This document shows, piece after piece, positions 1 to 8,336 of a stretch of DNA of 64,000 nt. A program made the translations under genes and the position numbers. The notes under the pieces were generated by a model. It saw only the letters and a list, made by a program, of their open reading frames with translations, did no database searches and had not been told where the DNA came from. This DNA comes from Archangium violaceum (GTDB lineage: Bacteria; Myxococcota; Myxococcia; Myxococcales; Myxococcaceae): assembly GCF_016887565.1 (NCBI RefSeq), contig NZ_CP069396.1, positions 2,569,001-2,633,000 on the forward strand. The letters are read 5' to 3'. How positions within the stretch are numbered: the stretch's first letter is position 1; each line of letters begins with the position of its first letter.

Positions 1-858
1 AAACAGCACCAGCTTTCCTCCGCACGCGCTCTGCGCCAGCTCCAGCATGTCCGTGCACATGGCCGCGAAGCCGCGCTCGGTGAGCACCATGCCCCCGATG
101 GGGTCCCTGTGGTGCGCGTCGAAGCCCGCGGACACCAGCACCACGTCCGGCTTGTAGGCCTGCGCCACCGGCAGGAAGAGGTCCTGGTAGATCGCCCCGT
201 AATCCGCGTCCGTCGAGCCTCCCGGCAGCCCGCAGTTGAGGGTGTAGCCCTCGCCCGGGCCCTCGCCCACGTCGTGCGGCGCGCCCGTGTCCGGGTAGTA
301 GGGGTACTGGTGCACCGACATGTAGAGCACGTCCCGCCGCTTCCAGAAGGCCGCCTGCGTGCCGTTTCCATGGTGCACGTCCCAGTCCAGGATGAGCACC
401 CGCTCGGCACCCTGTCGGCGCGCGGCCTCCGCGGCGATGGCCACGTTGTTGAAGAGGCAGAAGCCCATGGCCTTGTCCGGCTCGGCGTGGTGTCCCGGGG
501 GCCGCACCAGCGCGAAGGCGTTGCTCGCCCGCCCCGACATCACCTCCTCCACCGCCTGCACCGACGCCCCCGCCGCCAGCACCGCCGCGTCGTAGCTGTC
601 CGGTGACGTCAACGTGTCCGGATCGACCACCTCGTGCCGCCCTCGCAGCCCCTTGAGGTACTCGCGCAGTCGCGGTGTGTGTACGGCCGCCAGCTCCTCC
701 TCGGTGGCCGGGCGAGGGACCCGGCGCTCGATTCCCCAGACGGGCTTGCGCTCCAACAGATCCAGGATGTGCGCCAGCCGCGCCGGCCGCTCGGGATGGT
801 CCTCGCCCGGGTCGTGTTTGAGGAAGAGCGGGTCGGTCAACAGCAGCGTCTGGGTCAT
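1..858 (-). CDS. Histone deacetylase family protein (3' end beyond window)
   Basis: Zn-dependent deacetylase of the HDAC/acetoin-utilisation/acetylpolyamine aminohydrolase superfamily. The ATG is at 858 and the frame stays open for 286 codons to the window edge, so the C-terminus is missing. The family signatures are visible: RPPGHHA (tandem catalytic His), LDWDVHHGNGTQ (metal-binding Asp/His and active-site loop) and a late VLVSAGFDAH segment carrying the second metal Asp. These match the class II-like bacterial deacetylases. The substrate (acetyl-lysine protein, acetylpolyamine or other) cannot be told from sequence. It is divergent from the chemoreceptor gene that starts about 110-145 bp away. 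Confidence 0.9.
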   Translation of the reverse strand, partial: MTQTLLLTDPLFLKHDPGEDHPERPARLAHILDLLERKPVWGIERRVPRPATEEELAAVHTPRLREYLKGLRGRHEVVDPDTLTSPDSYDAAVLAAGASVQAVEEVMSGRASNAFALVRPPGHHAEPDKAMGFCLFNNVAIAAEAARRQGAERVLILDWDVHHGNGTQAAFWKRRDVLYMSVHQYPYYPDTGAPHDVGEGPGEGYTLNCGLPGGSTDADYGAIYQDLFLPVAQAYKPDVVLVSAGFDAHHRDPIGGMVLTERGFAAMCTDMLELAQSACGGKLVLF

Positions 859-1002
859 GGCGCGGGCTCCCACCCATCCAGTATGGCGTGAGCGGAGCCC
901 GGATGCCCGCCCTCTCTCTCTCCGGCCAGGGAAGGGGCGAGGCCCACCGCCAGACGGACCGCCGGTTTCTTGCTCTCGCGGGGTCAACCTTCCTACAGTC
1001 CC

Positions 1003-3081
1003 GTGGCCTTGGTCCGACGCCTCAAGAAACCCGGTCTCCGGGTCACCCTCTTCGTCACCTTCACGCTGGCCCTGGCCTTCATTCTGGGGGCCCTCCACCT
1101 GTCCATCTCCTGGATGGTCTCGGACTATCTCGAGACGAGACTCCTGGATCATGGCCGAGCCAAGGCCCGGGAGCTCGCGCGGGGCCCCATCCAACAGGGG
1201 GCCGACCCGCATGACACGCGGGCCATGCGCGCCATTGGCTATCTGCCGGAAGCCGATGACGACTTCACGTACGCCGCCATCATCTCTGGCACCGGGGACA
1301 TCCTCCTCGACGGAGGCGAGCGGCCCGCGCAGCTCGAGTCCGTGCTGGTCAAGGTCGTCCAGCCGGGGTCACCTCCGATCGTCGAGCTGTCCAATGGGGA
1401 CGTGCTCGTGTCCGAGGTGGTGCCCTCCGAGGGCGAGGCGATGCCGCGTCGGATCGTCGTGGCGGTGGACTTCTCGCCCCTGCGGGACATCCTGGGCCAG
1501 CTCACCTTCCTGTTGATTGGAGCCTTCATCATCGGCCTGGGGCTGGTGGTGGGGCTCATCTACGTCGTCACCCACAGGCTCATCCTCAAGCCGCTGGAGC
1601 GGATGATGGCGGTGGCGCGCAAGATGGCCGAGGGAGACCTGTCCGGCCGCGTGGTGGCGATGGACAACAGCACCGGGGGCGAGCTGGGCCAGCTGGCCGA
1701 GGCGCTCGACGGCATCGGCCAGTCGCTGCGCAAGACGCTCGGTCAGGTGCGCGGCGTGTCCGAGGTCGTCTCCAACGTCATCGAGCAGCTCTCGCGCGCG
1801 GGCACCACCGTGTCCTCGGGTGCCTCCACCATCCAGGGGCGCGTGGAGGAGACGTCCTCCTCCATGGAGCAGATGCTGGCCAGCTTGCGCGGCATCGCGG
1901 AGAACGTGGAGGTGCTCTACCAGAGCGCCGAGGAGAGCAGCTCCTCCATCATGGAGATGGCGGCCACCAACGACGAGGTGGCGGAGAACGTCCAGGCCAT
2001 GGCCGCCAGCGTGGAGGAGACCACCAGCGCCATCGAGGAGATGACCTTCTCCATCAAGGAGGTCGCCAAGAACATCGACGAGCTGCGCGACTCCACCGAG
2101 GAGACGTCCACGTCCATCAGCCAGATGGACAGCTCCATCGGCCAGGTGGAGGCCAACGCCAACGAGACGGCGCGCCTGTCCGAGCAGGTGTCCGAGGACG
2201 CCCAGACGGGCGTGGAGGCCCTGCGCAAGACGATGCACGGCCTGGACCGCATCAAGGAGTCCACCCGTGGCGCCTCGGGCGTCATCGACAGCCTGGGCCG
2301 GCGCATCTCGGAGATCGGCAACATCCTCAACGTCATCGACGACGTGGCCGAGCAGACCAACCTGCTGGCGCTCAACGCCGCCATCATCGCCGCGCAGTCG
2401 GGCGAGCACGGCAAGGGCTTCGCGGTGGTGGCCGATGAAATCAAGGACCTGGCCGAGCGCACGGGTGCGTCCACCAAGGAGATCGCCGACCTCATCAGCC
2501 GGGTGCAGGACGAGAGCCGCAACGCGGTGCAGGTGATGAACCAGGGCGTGCGCAACGTGGAGGAGGGCGTGAACCTGGGCCGCGAGGCGGAGAGCACCCT
2601 GCGGAAGATCAACGACAGCGCGCAGAAGTCCACGCAGATGGTGAAGGCCATCGCCCGGGCGACGGTGGAGCAGTCCAAGGGCAGCAAGCAGGTGACGCAG
2701 GCCATCCACCGCATCTCCGAGACGGTGTTGATGATCTCCAAGGCCTCCAACGAGCAGGCCAAGGGCGGCGAGCAGATCATGAACAGCGCCGAGCGGATGA
2801 AGGCCATCACCGCCCACGTGCAGCGCAGCAGCCAGGAGCAGGCGCACGGCAGCAAGCAGATCACCCGCTCCATCGAGAACATCAACGAGATGGTCACCCA
2901 CCTGAACCGGGCCCAGAAGGAGCAGACCAAGGGCAGCGAGCAGGTGCTCAAGGCGGTGGAGGCCATCAAGGGCGTGTCGGACCACCAGACGCGCTCGGTG
3001 AAGGCGCTGGAGGAGGCCATCGACAGCCTGCAGAGGCAGTCCGAAGTGCTCCGCGCCGAGATCCGGCGCTTCAAGGTGTGA
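1003..3081 (+). CDS. Methyl-accepting chemotaxis protein
   Basis: Transmembrane chemoreceptor that would signal through a CheA/CheW pathway. After a short basic N-terminus (VRRLKKPG) there is a first TM helix, a periplasmic domain of about 125 residues, a second TM helix (FLLIGAFIIGLGLVVGLIYV), a HAMP linker and a long coiled-coil signalling domain. The hairpin tip is recognisable (EQTNLLALNAAI, then GKGFAVVADEIKDLAERTG). I chose the GTG at 1003, just before the basic stretch; an in-frame TTG at 970 would add 11 residues. The usual Glu of NAAIEAA is Ile here (NAAIIAAQSGE), a small deviation from the consensus. The MFS gene follows after 13 bp, suggesting co-transcription. Confidence 0.93.
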   Translation: MALVRRLKKPGLRVTLFVTFTLALAFILGALHLSISWMVSDYLETRLLDHGRAKARELARGPIQQGADPHDTRAMRAIGYLPEADDDFTYAAIISGTGDILLDGGERPAQLESVLVKVVQPGSPPIVELSNGDVLVSEVVPSEGEAMPRRIVVAVDFSPLRDILGQLTFLLIGAFIIGLGLVVGLIYVVTHRLILKPLERMMAVARKMAEGDLSGRVVAMDNSTGGELGQLAEALDGIGQSLRKTLGQVRGVSEVVSNVIEQLSRAGTTVSSGASTIQGRVEETSSSMEQMLASLRGIAENVEVLYQSAEESSSSIMEMAATNDEVAENVQAMAASVEETTSAIEEMTFSIKEVAKNIDELRDSTEETSTSISQMDSSIGQVEANANETARLSEQVSEDAQTGVEALRKTMHGLDRIKESTRGASGVIDSLGRRISEIGNILNVIDDVAEQTNLLALNAAIIAAQSGEHGKGFAVVADEIKDLAERTGASTKEIADLISRVQDESRNAVQVMNQGVRNVEEGVNLGREAESTLRKINDSAQKSTQMVKAIARATVEQSKGSKQVTQAIHRISETVLMISKASNEQAKGGEQIMNSAERMKAITAHVQRSSQEQAHGSKQITRSIENINEMVTHLNRAQKEQTKGSEQVLKAVEAIKGVSDHQTRSVKALEEAIDSLQRQSEVLRAEIRRFKV

Positions 3082-3094
3082 GGGGAGGGGCTCC

Positions 3095-4366
3095 GTGAGC
3101 TCCCGTGCCGTCTCCGAGCGTGCCGTCGTCTTCCTGATCGGCGCGGTGCAGTTCGTCAACATCCTCGACTTCGTGATGGTGATGCCGCTGGGGCCCGATT
3201 TCTCGGCGGGACTGGGCATCGCCACCAGCCACATCGGCACCATCGGCGCGGCGTACACGGCGGCGGCGTGTGTGGCGGGAGTGGTGGGCAGCTACTTCCT
3301 GGACCGGTTCGACCGGCGCAAGGCGCTGGCGGTGGCCATGCTGGGACTGGTGGTGGGCACGGCGGCGGGGGGCTTCGCCACGGGGCTGACGTCGCTGCTG
3401 GTGGCGCGGGCGATGGCGGGTCTGTTCGGCGGTCCGGCCACGTCGCTGGCGCTGTCCATCATCGCGGATCTCATCCCGGCGGAGCGGCGCGGGCGGGCCA
3501 TGGGCGCGGTGATGGGGGCCTTCTCGGTGGCGTCCGTGCTGGGCGTCCCCATGGCGATCAAGGTGGCGGGCTGGGTGGACTGGCGCATGCCCTTCTTCGG
3601 GGTGGCGGGCCTGGGTTTGTTGCTGGCGGCCGCGGCCATCTTCTTCCTGCCGCCGATGCGCGGGCACCTGGAGCGCGAGCAGGTCCACAAGGTGAGCGTG
3701 CGCGAGCTGTTCACCCGCTCGGACGTGCTCCTCTCCTACACGATGGCGACGCTGATCAACGTCGCGGGCTTCCTGGTCATCCCCCATCTGTCGACCTACG
3801 TGCAGAACAACCTGGGCCAGCCACGTGACCAGGTCGAGGCCATCTACTTCGTCGGCGGGCTGGTGAGCTTCGTGACGCTGCGGATCGCGGGCAAGGCGGT
3901 GGATCGGCTGGGCTCGTTCCGCGTGGGGACGGTGGGGGTGATGCTGTTCATGTGCACCATCTACGCCGTCTTCCTCTTCCCGACGTCCGGCCCGCCCCTG
4001 ATGCTCCTCTTCGCGTGCTTCTTCCTGTCCAACGGGGTGCGCAACGTGGCGTACAGCACGCTCACCTCGCGCGTGCCCGAGCAGTCCATCCGCGCGCGCT
4101 TCATGTCCTTCCAGTCGGCCGTGCAGCACCTGGGGGCCGCGGCCGGTGCTTTCCTGTCCTCTCAGATGCTGTTCGATCTGCCGGGCGGACAGCTGGGCGG
4201 GTTGAACCGGGTGGTGGAGGGGTCCATCCTCCTGTCTCTTACACTTCCGGTGATGTTCTTCCTGGTGGAGCGCCGGGTGAGGGCGCGCGACCAGGCGTCC
4301 GGCACCCCGCTGGCCACGGGAGCGCCCGTGGCCGTCGGGACCGGGGGCACTCCCCCCCGCTCCTGA
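3095..4366 (+). CDS. MFS transporter (AraJ/multidrug-efflux type)
   Basis: Twelve-helix major facilitator superfamily permease, 423 residues, a usual length. The first helix carries QFVNILDFVMVMPLGPDF, typical of the arabinose-efflux/AraJ-like drug:H+ antiporter group. The loop 2-3 motif appears as DRFDRRKAL, and helix 5 is Gly/Pro rich (GAFSVASVLGVPMAI). Start is GTG at 3095, with GAGGGGAGGGG just upstream as ribosome-binding site. It lies 13 bp behind the chemoreceptor gene, so the two are probably one transcript. The substrate is unknown; nothing nearby suggests one. The C-terminal tail of about 25 residues is low-complexity Gly/Thr/Ala. Confidence 0.9.
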   Translation: MSSRAVSERAVVFLIGAVQFVNILDFVMVMPLGPDFSAGLGIATSHIGTIGAAYTAAACVAGVVGSYFLDRFDRRKALAVAMLGLVVGTAAGGFATGLTSLLVARAMAGLFGGPATSLALSIIADLIPAERRGRAMGAVMGAFSVASVLGVPMAIKVAGWVDWRMPFFGVAGLGLLLAAAAIFFLPPMRGHLEREQVHKVSVRELFTRSDVLLSYTMATLINVAGFLVIPHLSTYVQNNLGQPRDQVEAIYFVGGLVSFVTLRIAGKAVDRLGSFRVGTVGVMLFMCTIYAVFLFPTSGPPLMLLFACFFLSNGVRNVAYSTLTSRVPEQSIRARFMSFQSAVQHLGAAAGAFLSSQMLFDLPGGQLGGLNRVVEGSILLSLTLPVMFFLVERRVRARDQASGTPLATGAPVAVGTGGTPPRS

Positions 4367-4504
4367 AGCGGGGACCGGCCGGGCGTGGGGCTATTTGCCC
4401 CGGTCCGCGAGAGGGGGCAGGCGGACAGGGGCGGACCAATCGGGTTGCGCCCCGCCGCTCATGGCGCGATAACCCCGGAGCGGCTTTTCTGGAGCTCCCC
4501 GCTC

Positions 4505-4951
4505 ATGTTCAACATCGGCGCAGGCGAACTTGTCTTCATCCTGGTGGCGGCGCTGCTCGTGCTCGGGCCGCAGCGGCTGCCGGAGTTCGCGCGGGCCATC
4601 GGCAAGTTCGTGCGCGAGTTCCGCCGGCAGACCGATGAGGTCCGCACCGTGGTGGAGCGTGAGTTCTACAAGATGGACCAGGAGTTCCAGGAGGAGCCTC
4701 GCCCCCAGGTGCCCCTGGCCACTCCGGCGGCGCTGCCCTCCCCGGTGCCCGTGACGCCGCAGGTGACACCGGCCGTCACACCGGAGGCCCTGGCCACGGT
4801 CGCCACGCCGGTTGGCGAGGCCCCGGTCTCCGCGGTTGAACCTTCTCCTGCTTCCGAGCCGTCCGCCGCCGGAGCCGAGCAGCCAGACGCCCTGCCGCGT
4901 CTGGAGCCCATTCCGGGCACGGTGGCGCGCAACGCCTCCAAGAGCGGCTAG
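4505..4951 (+). CDS. tatB: Sec-independent translocase subunit TatB/TatA-like
   Basis: Small subunit of the twin-arginine translocase that exports folded proteins. The 148-residue product begins with one N-terminal TM helix (ELVFILVAALLVLGPQRLPE), where the GPQRLPE hinge is the family hallmark, followed by an amphipathic helix (ARAIGKFVREFRRQTDEV) and a long Pro/Val/Ala-rich acidic tail. The conserved Glu near the start of the TM (GAGEL) favours TatB over TatA. Start is the ATG at 4505, directly ahead of the conserved hydrophobic helix; longer upstream reading in this frame lacks family character. tatC begins 18 bp downstream. No second TatA is in the window and it must lie elsewhere. Confidence 0.9.
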   Translation: MFNIGAGELVFILVAALLVLGPQRLPEFARAIGKFVREFRRQTDEVRTVVEREFYKMDQEFQEEPRPQVPLATPAALPSPVPVTPQVTPAVTPEALATVATPVGEAPVSAVEPSPASEPSAAGAEQPDALPRLEPIPGTVARNASKSG

Positions 4952-4969
4952 CCCTCGAGAGTCGCGACA

Positions 4970-6199
4970 GTGGATAACGATCTTCGGATGAGTCTGGCGG
5001 AGCACCTGACGGAGCTCCGCTCCCGCCTGCTCAAGTGCGTGGTGGCGGTGTTCGTGCTGGGCGCCGCGGCGATGGTGTTCGCCAAGCCCATCTTCGGCGT
5101 CCTGATGAAGCCGGTGCTGGACGCGCTGCCGCCCGAGGGGCGCGCGCTCGTCTACACCTCGGGCATCGAGGAGATCAACGTCCTGATGAAGGTGGGCGTC
5201 TACTGCGGCATCTTCCTGACGACGCCCGTCATCCTCGCGCAGATCTGGGGTTTCGTATCGCCGGGGCTCTACCCGGAGGAGCGCAAGTACGCGGGACCCT
5301 TCGTGTTCATGGGCACGCTGGCGTTCCTGCTGGGAGCGCTCTTCTGCTACTTCGCGGTGCTGCCCTCGATGTTCAGGTTCCTGCTCAACGACGAGCAGGG
5401 ACTGGCCATCTCCCAGCGGCTGGACGTGGCGCGGCTGCGCGCGGACGACGCGCTGCGTTTCCTGCGGGTGGGTGACGCGGAGCGGGCGGGGAAGCTGGCC
5501 CAGGAGACGAGCGCGGCGCTGAAGGCGGACGGAGAGGGGAAGCTGGGCGAGGCCAACCGGCCGCCCTCGGAGAGCGTGGAGCTGGAGGCGCGGCTGGACG
5601 GGCTGGGGCGGCTGGTGGACGCGGCGGCGGACGGCTTCGGTGTGCCGGCGCGCAGCGTGCTACGGCAGGCGGTGGAGAAGCGGTCGGAGGCGGTGGAGGC
5701 GTACGCGAAGGAGAACTACGCCGCGTCGGCGAAGGCGATGGACGAGGCGGCGAGCCTGCTGGCCGGAGTGGCGCCCACGCGGGCCGAGGAGCTGGCGGGG
5801 CTGTGGAGGCTGGAGAAGGAGCTGGCGCTGGGCAAGGCGCGCTACGTGGCGGCGGCGTGGACGCGGCCGATGCTGACGATGAACGAGCAGCTCTCGCTGG
5901 TGCTGCTGCTCATCCTGTCCTTCGGCGTCATCTTCGAGCTGCCGCTGGTGATGGCGCTGCTGGGGGTGGTGGGCGTCGTGAGGGCGAGCTGGCTGATGAG
6001 GTACCAGCGGCACGCCTTCGTGGTGTGCCTCATCGCGGCGGCGATCCTCACGCCCACGGGTGACGTGGTGAACCTGTCGCTGATGGCCGGTCCGATGCTG
6101 CTCTGCTACGAGATGGGCGTGCTGGCCGTGTGGCTGATCGAGCGCAATCGGGCGAAGCAGGAATCGCAGACGGGCATCACCCCGACGCCGGGCGCGTGA
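4970..6199 (+). CDS. tatC: TatC with a ~150-residue inserted periplasmic domain
   Basis: Core polytopic receptor of the Tat translocase. Start is GTG at 4970 (an ATG lies six codons in). The N-terminus MSLAEHLTELRSRLLK is the classic TatC signal-recognition segment, and helices 1-3 (with FVSPGLYPEERKY between) are normal. After YFAVLPSMFRFLLNDEQG, near residue 145, a charged, helical, Ala/Glu/Leu-rich segment runs to about residue 300, before MNEQLSLVLLLILSFGVIFELP resumes as helices 4-6. The protein is 409 residues, against about 250 for typical TatC. The insertion falls in the periplasmic loop between TM3 and TM4. Reading frame and codon use are continuous, so this is an insertion and not a frameshift. 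Confidence 0.93.
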   Translation: MDNDLRMSLAEHLTELRSRLLKCVVAVFVLGAAAMVFAKPIFGVLMKPVLDALPPEGRALVYTSGIEEINVLMKVGVYCGIFLTTPVILAQIWGFVSPGLYPEERKYAGPFVFMGTLAFLLGALFCYFAVLPSMFRFLLNDEQGLAISQRLDVARLRADDALRFLRVGDAERAGKLAQETSAALKADGEGKLGEANRPPSESVELEARLDGLGRLVDAAADGFGVPARSVLRQAVEKRSEAVEAYAKENYAASAKAMDEAASLLAGVAPTRAEELAGLWRLEKELALGKARYVAAAWTRPMLTMNEQLSLVLLLILSFGVIFELPLVMALLGVVGVVRASWLMRYQRHAFVVCLIAAAILTPTGDVVNLSLMAGPMLLCYEMGVLAVWLIERNRAKQESQTGITPTPGA

Positions 6200-6266
6200 G
6201 CCGGCAGAGGGGTTGGAGGGAGGACGAATACCCCGGGGTGTCATGGGCATGCTACGGAGGTAGGTG

Positions 6267-7340
6267 ATGGACACCCCCCGCCGCCGCCTGGCGATGAACC
6301 TGCGCTACCTCGGTGCGCTGCTGCGTCGCTTCCGCACGACGGTGCTCATGGCCGTGTTGCTCTTCGGCTGCATGCCCCTGCTGTACCACTGGCGCCATGC
6401 CGGGCCGGACGGGCGCCCGGTGAGCCTGGGCAAGGCGCTGCGCCACGTCTACTTCCTGCTCTACGGGCAGCCCTCGTTGGACGTGGATGACACCCTGTTG
6501 ATGGTCCTCGACATGCTCATCCCGCCGGTGGGCATCGCGGTGCTCGTCGACGGAGTGGTGCGCTTCGCCTATCTCTTCTTCGCCAGGCACCGGCAGGACA
6601 AGGAGTGGTTCGAGGTGATCGCCGAGACGTTCAAGGGGCACGTGGTGGTGTGTGGCGCGGGCAGGGTGGGGTACCGGGTGGTGGCGCAACTGCGCGCGCT
6701 CGGCAAGGACGTGGTGGTCGTGGAGAAGCGCGAGGAGGCGGCGTTCGTCTCCGTGCTGCGCGACGAGCAGGTGCCCCTGCTCATCGACGACATCCGCAGC
6801 CCCCAGTGCCTGCCTCGCACCAACGTGAAGAAGGCGGCCGCCATCGTCTGCGCCACGGACGACGATCTGGCCAACCTGAACATCGCCCTGGACGCCCGGC
6901 GCATGAACCCGAACATCCGCGTGGTCATCCGCCTCTTCGACGACGACCTGGTGGCCAAGGTGCGCGACACCTTCAAGGCCGAGGCTCTCAGCAGCTCCTC
7001 GCTGGCCGCCCCCGCCATGGCGCTGGCGGCGTTGGATCCGCGCATCATCCACTCGTTCCGCATCGGCTCCCACCTGATGGTGGTGTCCGTCTTCGAGGCG
7101 CGCGATGGGTTGCCGGGGATGACCATCTCGGAGGTGCGGGACCGCTTCGGAGGGCTGACGCTGTCCATGCGTCGGCGCGGGAGCCGCGATGAGTTCCTCC
7201 ACCCCAATGGCGATACCCGCATCGAGGTGGGGGACGCGCTGACACTCCAGGCCGAATACAAGGACTACCGGCAGCTCCGCGCCTTCACGATGGAAGCGGA
7301 AGCCCCCGTCTTCGCCCATCGTGCCGAGTTCACGTCCTGA
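6267..7340 (+). CDS. Channel-like membrane protein with RCK (TrkA-N/TrkA-C) domains
   Basis: 357-residue protein with two predicted TM helices (about residues 19-35 and 73-100), a Rossmann RCK_N domain (GHVVVCGAGRVGYRVVAQL, then VVVEKREE and AAAIVCATDDD) and a C-terminal RCK_C domain (about residues 270-345). The architecture is that of MthK-like potassium channels, but no TVGYG selectivity filter lies between the helices; at that place the sequence reads HVYFLLYGQPSLDVDD. It may be a channel with a different filter, or a nucleotide-sensing regulator. Start is ATG at 6267, preceded by ACGGAGGTAGGTG; a GTG one codon earlier is possible. It lies 67 bp after tatC, same strand. Confidence 0.85.
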   Translation: MDTPRRRLAMNLRYLGALLRRFRTTVLMAVLLFGCMPLLYHWRHAGPDGRPVSLGKALRHVYFLLYGQPSLDVDDTLLMVLDMLIPPVGIAVLVDGVVRFAYLFFARHRQDKEWFEVIAETFKGHVVVCGAGRVGYRVVAQLRALGKDVVVVEKREEAAFVSVLRDEQVPLLIDDIRSPQCLPRTNVKKAAAIVCATDDDLANLNIALDARRMNPNIRVVIRLFDDDLVAKVRDTFKAEALSSSSLAAPAMALAALDPRIIHSFRIGSHLMVVSVFEARDGLPGMTISEVRDRFGGLTLSMRRRGSRDEFLHPNGDTRIEVGDALTLQAEYKDYRQLRAFTMEAEAPVFAHRAEFTS

Positions 7341-7358
7341 GTCAGCGGTCCGCGGGGC

Positions 7359-8153
7359 TCACTGGCCGCGGTGCCGGAGGCGCTCCACTTCGGCTTGCAG
7401 CTCCGCCACGCGCCGCTCCGCCTCCTCTCTCCGTTGTTCCTCCTCCTCGCGCTGTCGCGCCTCCGCGTCCGCTCGCTGCCGCACCTCCTCCAACTTCTCC
7501 CGCAGCCGCGCGAGCATTTCTCCCGACTCCAGCAGTAGCGCGTTGCCCGCCCACAGCCGCAACTCGTCCCCCGTCACCTCGAACTCCAGCCCCAACACCT
7601 CCGACACGTACCGGCCCTGTTTCGCCTCCAGCCGCTCGTACCGCCTCGCCTCGGGCGTGGCCAGCCGGTAGGCCTCCAGCCGCTGTCTCGACCGGTCGTA
7701 GATGAAGTACTCGGGGACGCCCAGCCGGGCGTAGCGCTCCACGTTGTACTCGGCGTCCTTCTTCCGGTCGCCGCCCACGTGCACCTCCAGCACCCAGTCC
7801 AGCCCCTTCCCCTCGTGGCTCACCACCCACTTGTCCCGCTCGTGCTGCTCCACATCCAGCACCGCCAGCAGGTCCGGCGCGAAGCGCCGTTCGCCCGGGT
7901 AGTACACCGGCAGCTCCGCCCCCAGGTACACCTTGCGCCGCTGGTGCGTGAAGTAACCCTCCAGCACGTCTAGCGTCTGCACCTTGGCCCGGAAGTGTCT
8001 GTCCCCCTCCGGCATCGCCATCTCGTCCCACGTCACCTCCCCGGGCAGTGACTCCACCACCCGGGCCCTCTCCTCCGGTCCCATCGCCTCCCACTCTTCC
8101 TGCGTCGGCGCCCGGGGGAAGGCGTCTCCACTCTCTTTCGCGTGCTGTCCCAT
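7359..8153 (-). CDS. Uma2 family (DUF820) endonuclease-like protein with coiled-coil tail
   Basis: 264-residue protein. The central part (about residues 70-190) has the PD-(D/E)XK-like Uma2/DUF820 pattern: YYPGERRFAPDLLAVLD, then DWVLEVHVGGDRKKDAEYN, then YARLGVPEYFIYD. The E-V-H.....K order matches the active-site ExK region. From about residue 205 onward it becomes a Glu/Arg-rich coiled coil (EEEEQRREEAERRVAELQAE). The start chosen is the ATG at 8153; an upstream in-frame ATG at 8189 would add 12 basic residues. The biological role of Uma2 proteins is poorly known and they are often present in many copies in myxobacteria and cyanobacteria. Confidence 0.85.
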   Translation of the reverse strand: MGQHAKESGDAFPRAPTQEEWEAMGPEERARVVESLPGEVTWDEMAMPEGDRHFRAKVQTLDVLEGYFTHQRRKVYLGAELPVYYPGERRFAPDLLAVLDVEQHERDKWVVSHEGKGLDWVLEVHVGGDRKKDAEYNVERYARLGVPEYFIYDRSRQRLEAYRLATPEARRYERLEAKQGRYVSEVLGLEFEVTGDELRLWAGNALLLESGEMLARLREKLEEVRQRADAEARQREEEEQRREEAERRVAELQAEVERLRHRGQ

Positions 8154-8273
8154 GTCCCTGAGCCTGCGACGGGTGACCTCTCTGGTCAACCGCCCCCACG
8201 CTACTTCTCAGCAAGGAGCGGGCCGAGTGGACAATCCACCTGCCTCCGAGTGCACGGAGGCCGGGAGTAGCTC

Positions 8274-8320
8274 CTCCACGTTCCTGGCGTGGAGGGAACG
8301 TCTCCTTTCCTGGACGTTCC
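8274..8320. promoter_or_regulatory. Two adjacent perfect inverted repeats
   Basis: Two hairpins lie side by side in the gap between metX-like (stop at 8337) and the Uma2 gene. CTCCACG (8274-8280) pairs with CGTGGAG (8288-8294), and GGAACGT (8295-8301) pairs with ACGTTCC (8314-8320). Each arm is a perfect 7 bp. They may end metX transcription or be an operator for the downstream gene. No T-tract follows either arm on either strand, so an intrinsic-terminator role is uncertain. Confidence 0.4.
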
Positions 8321-8336
8321 GCCTTCGGAGAGGGGA

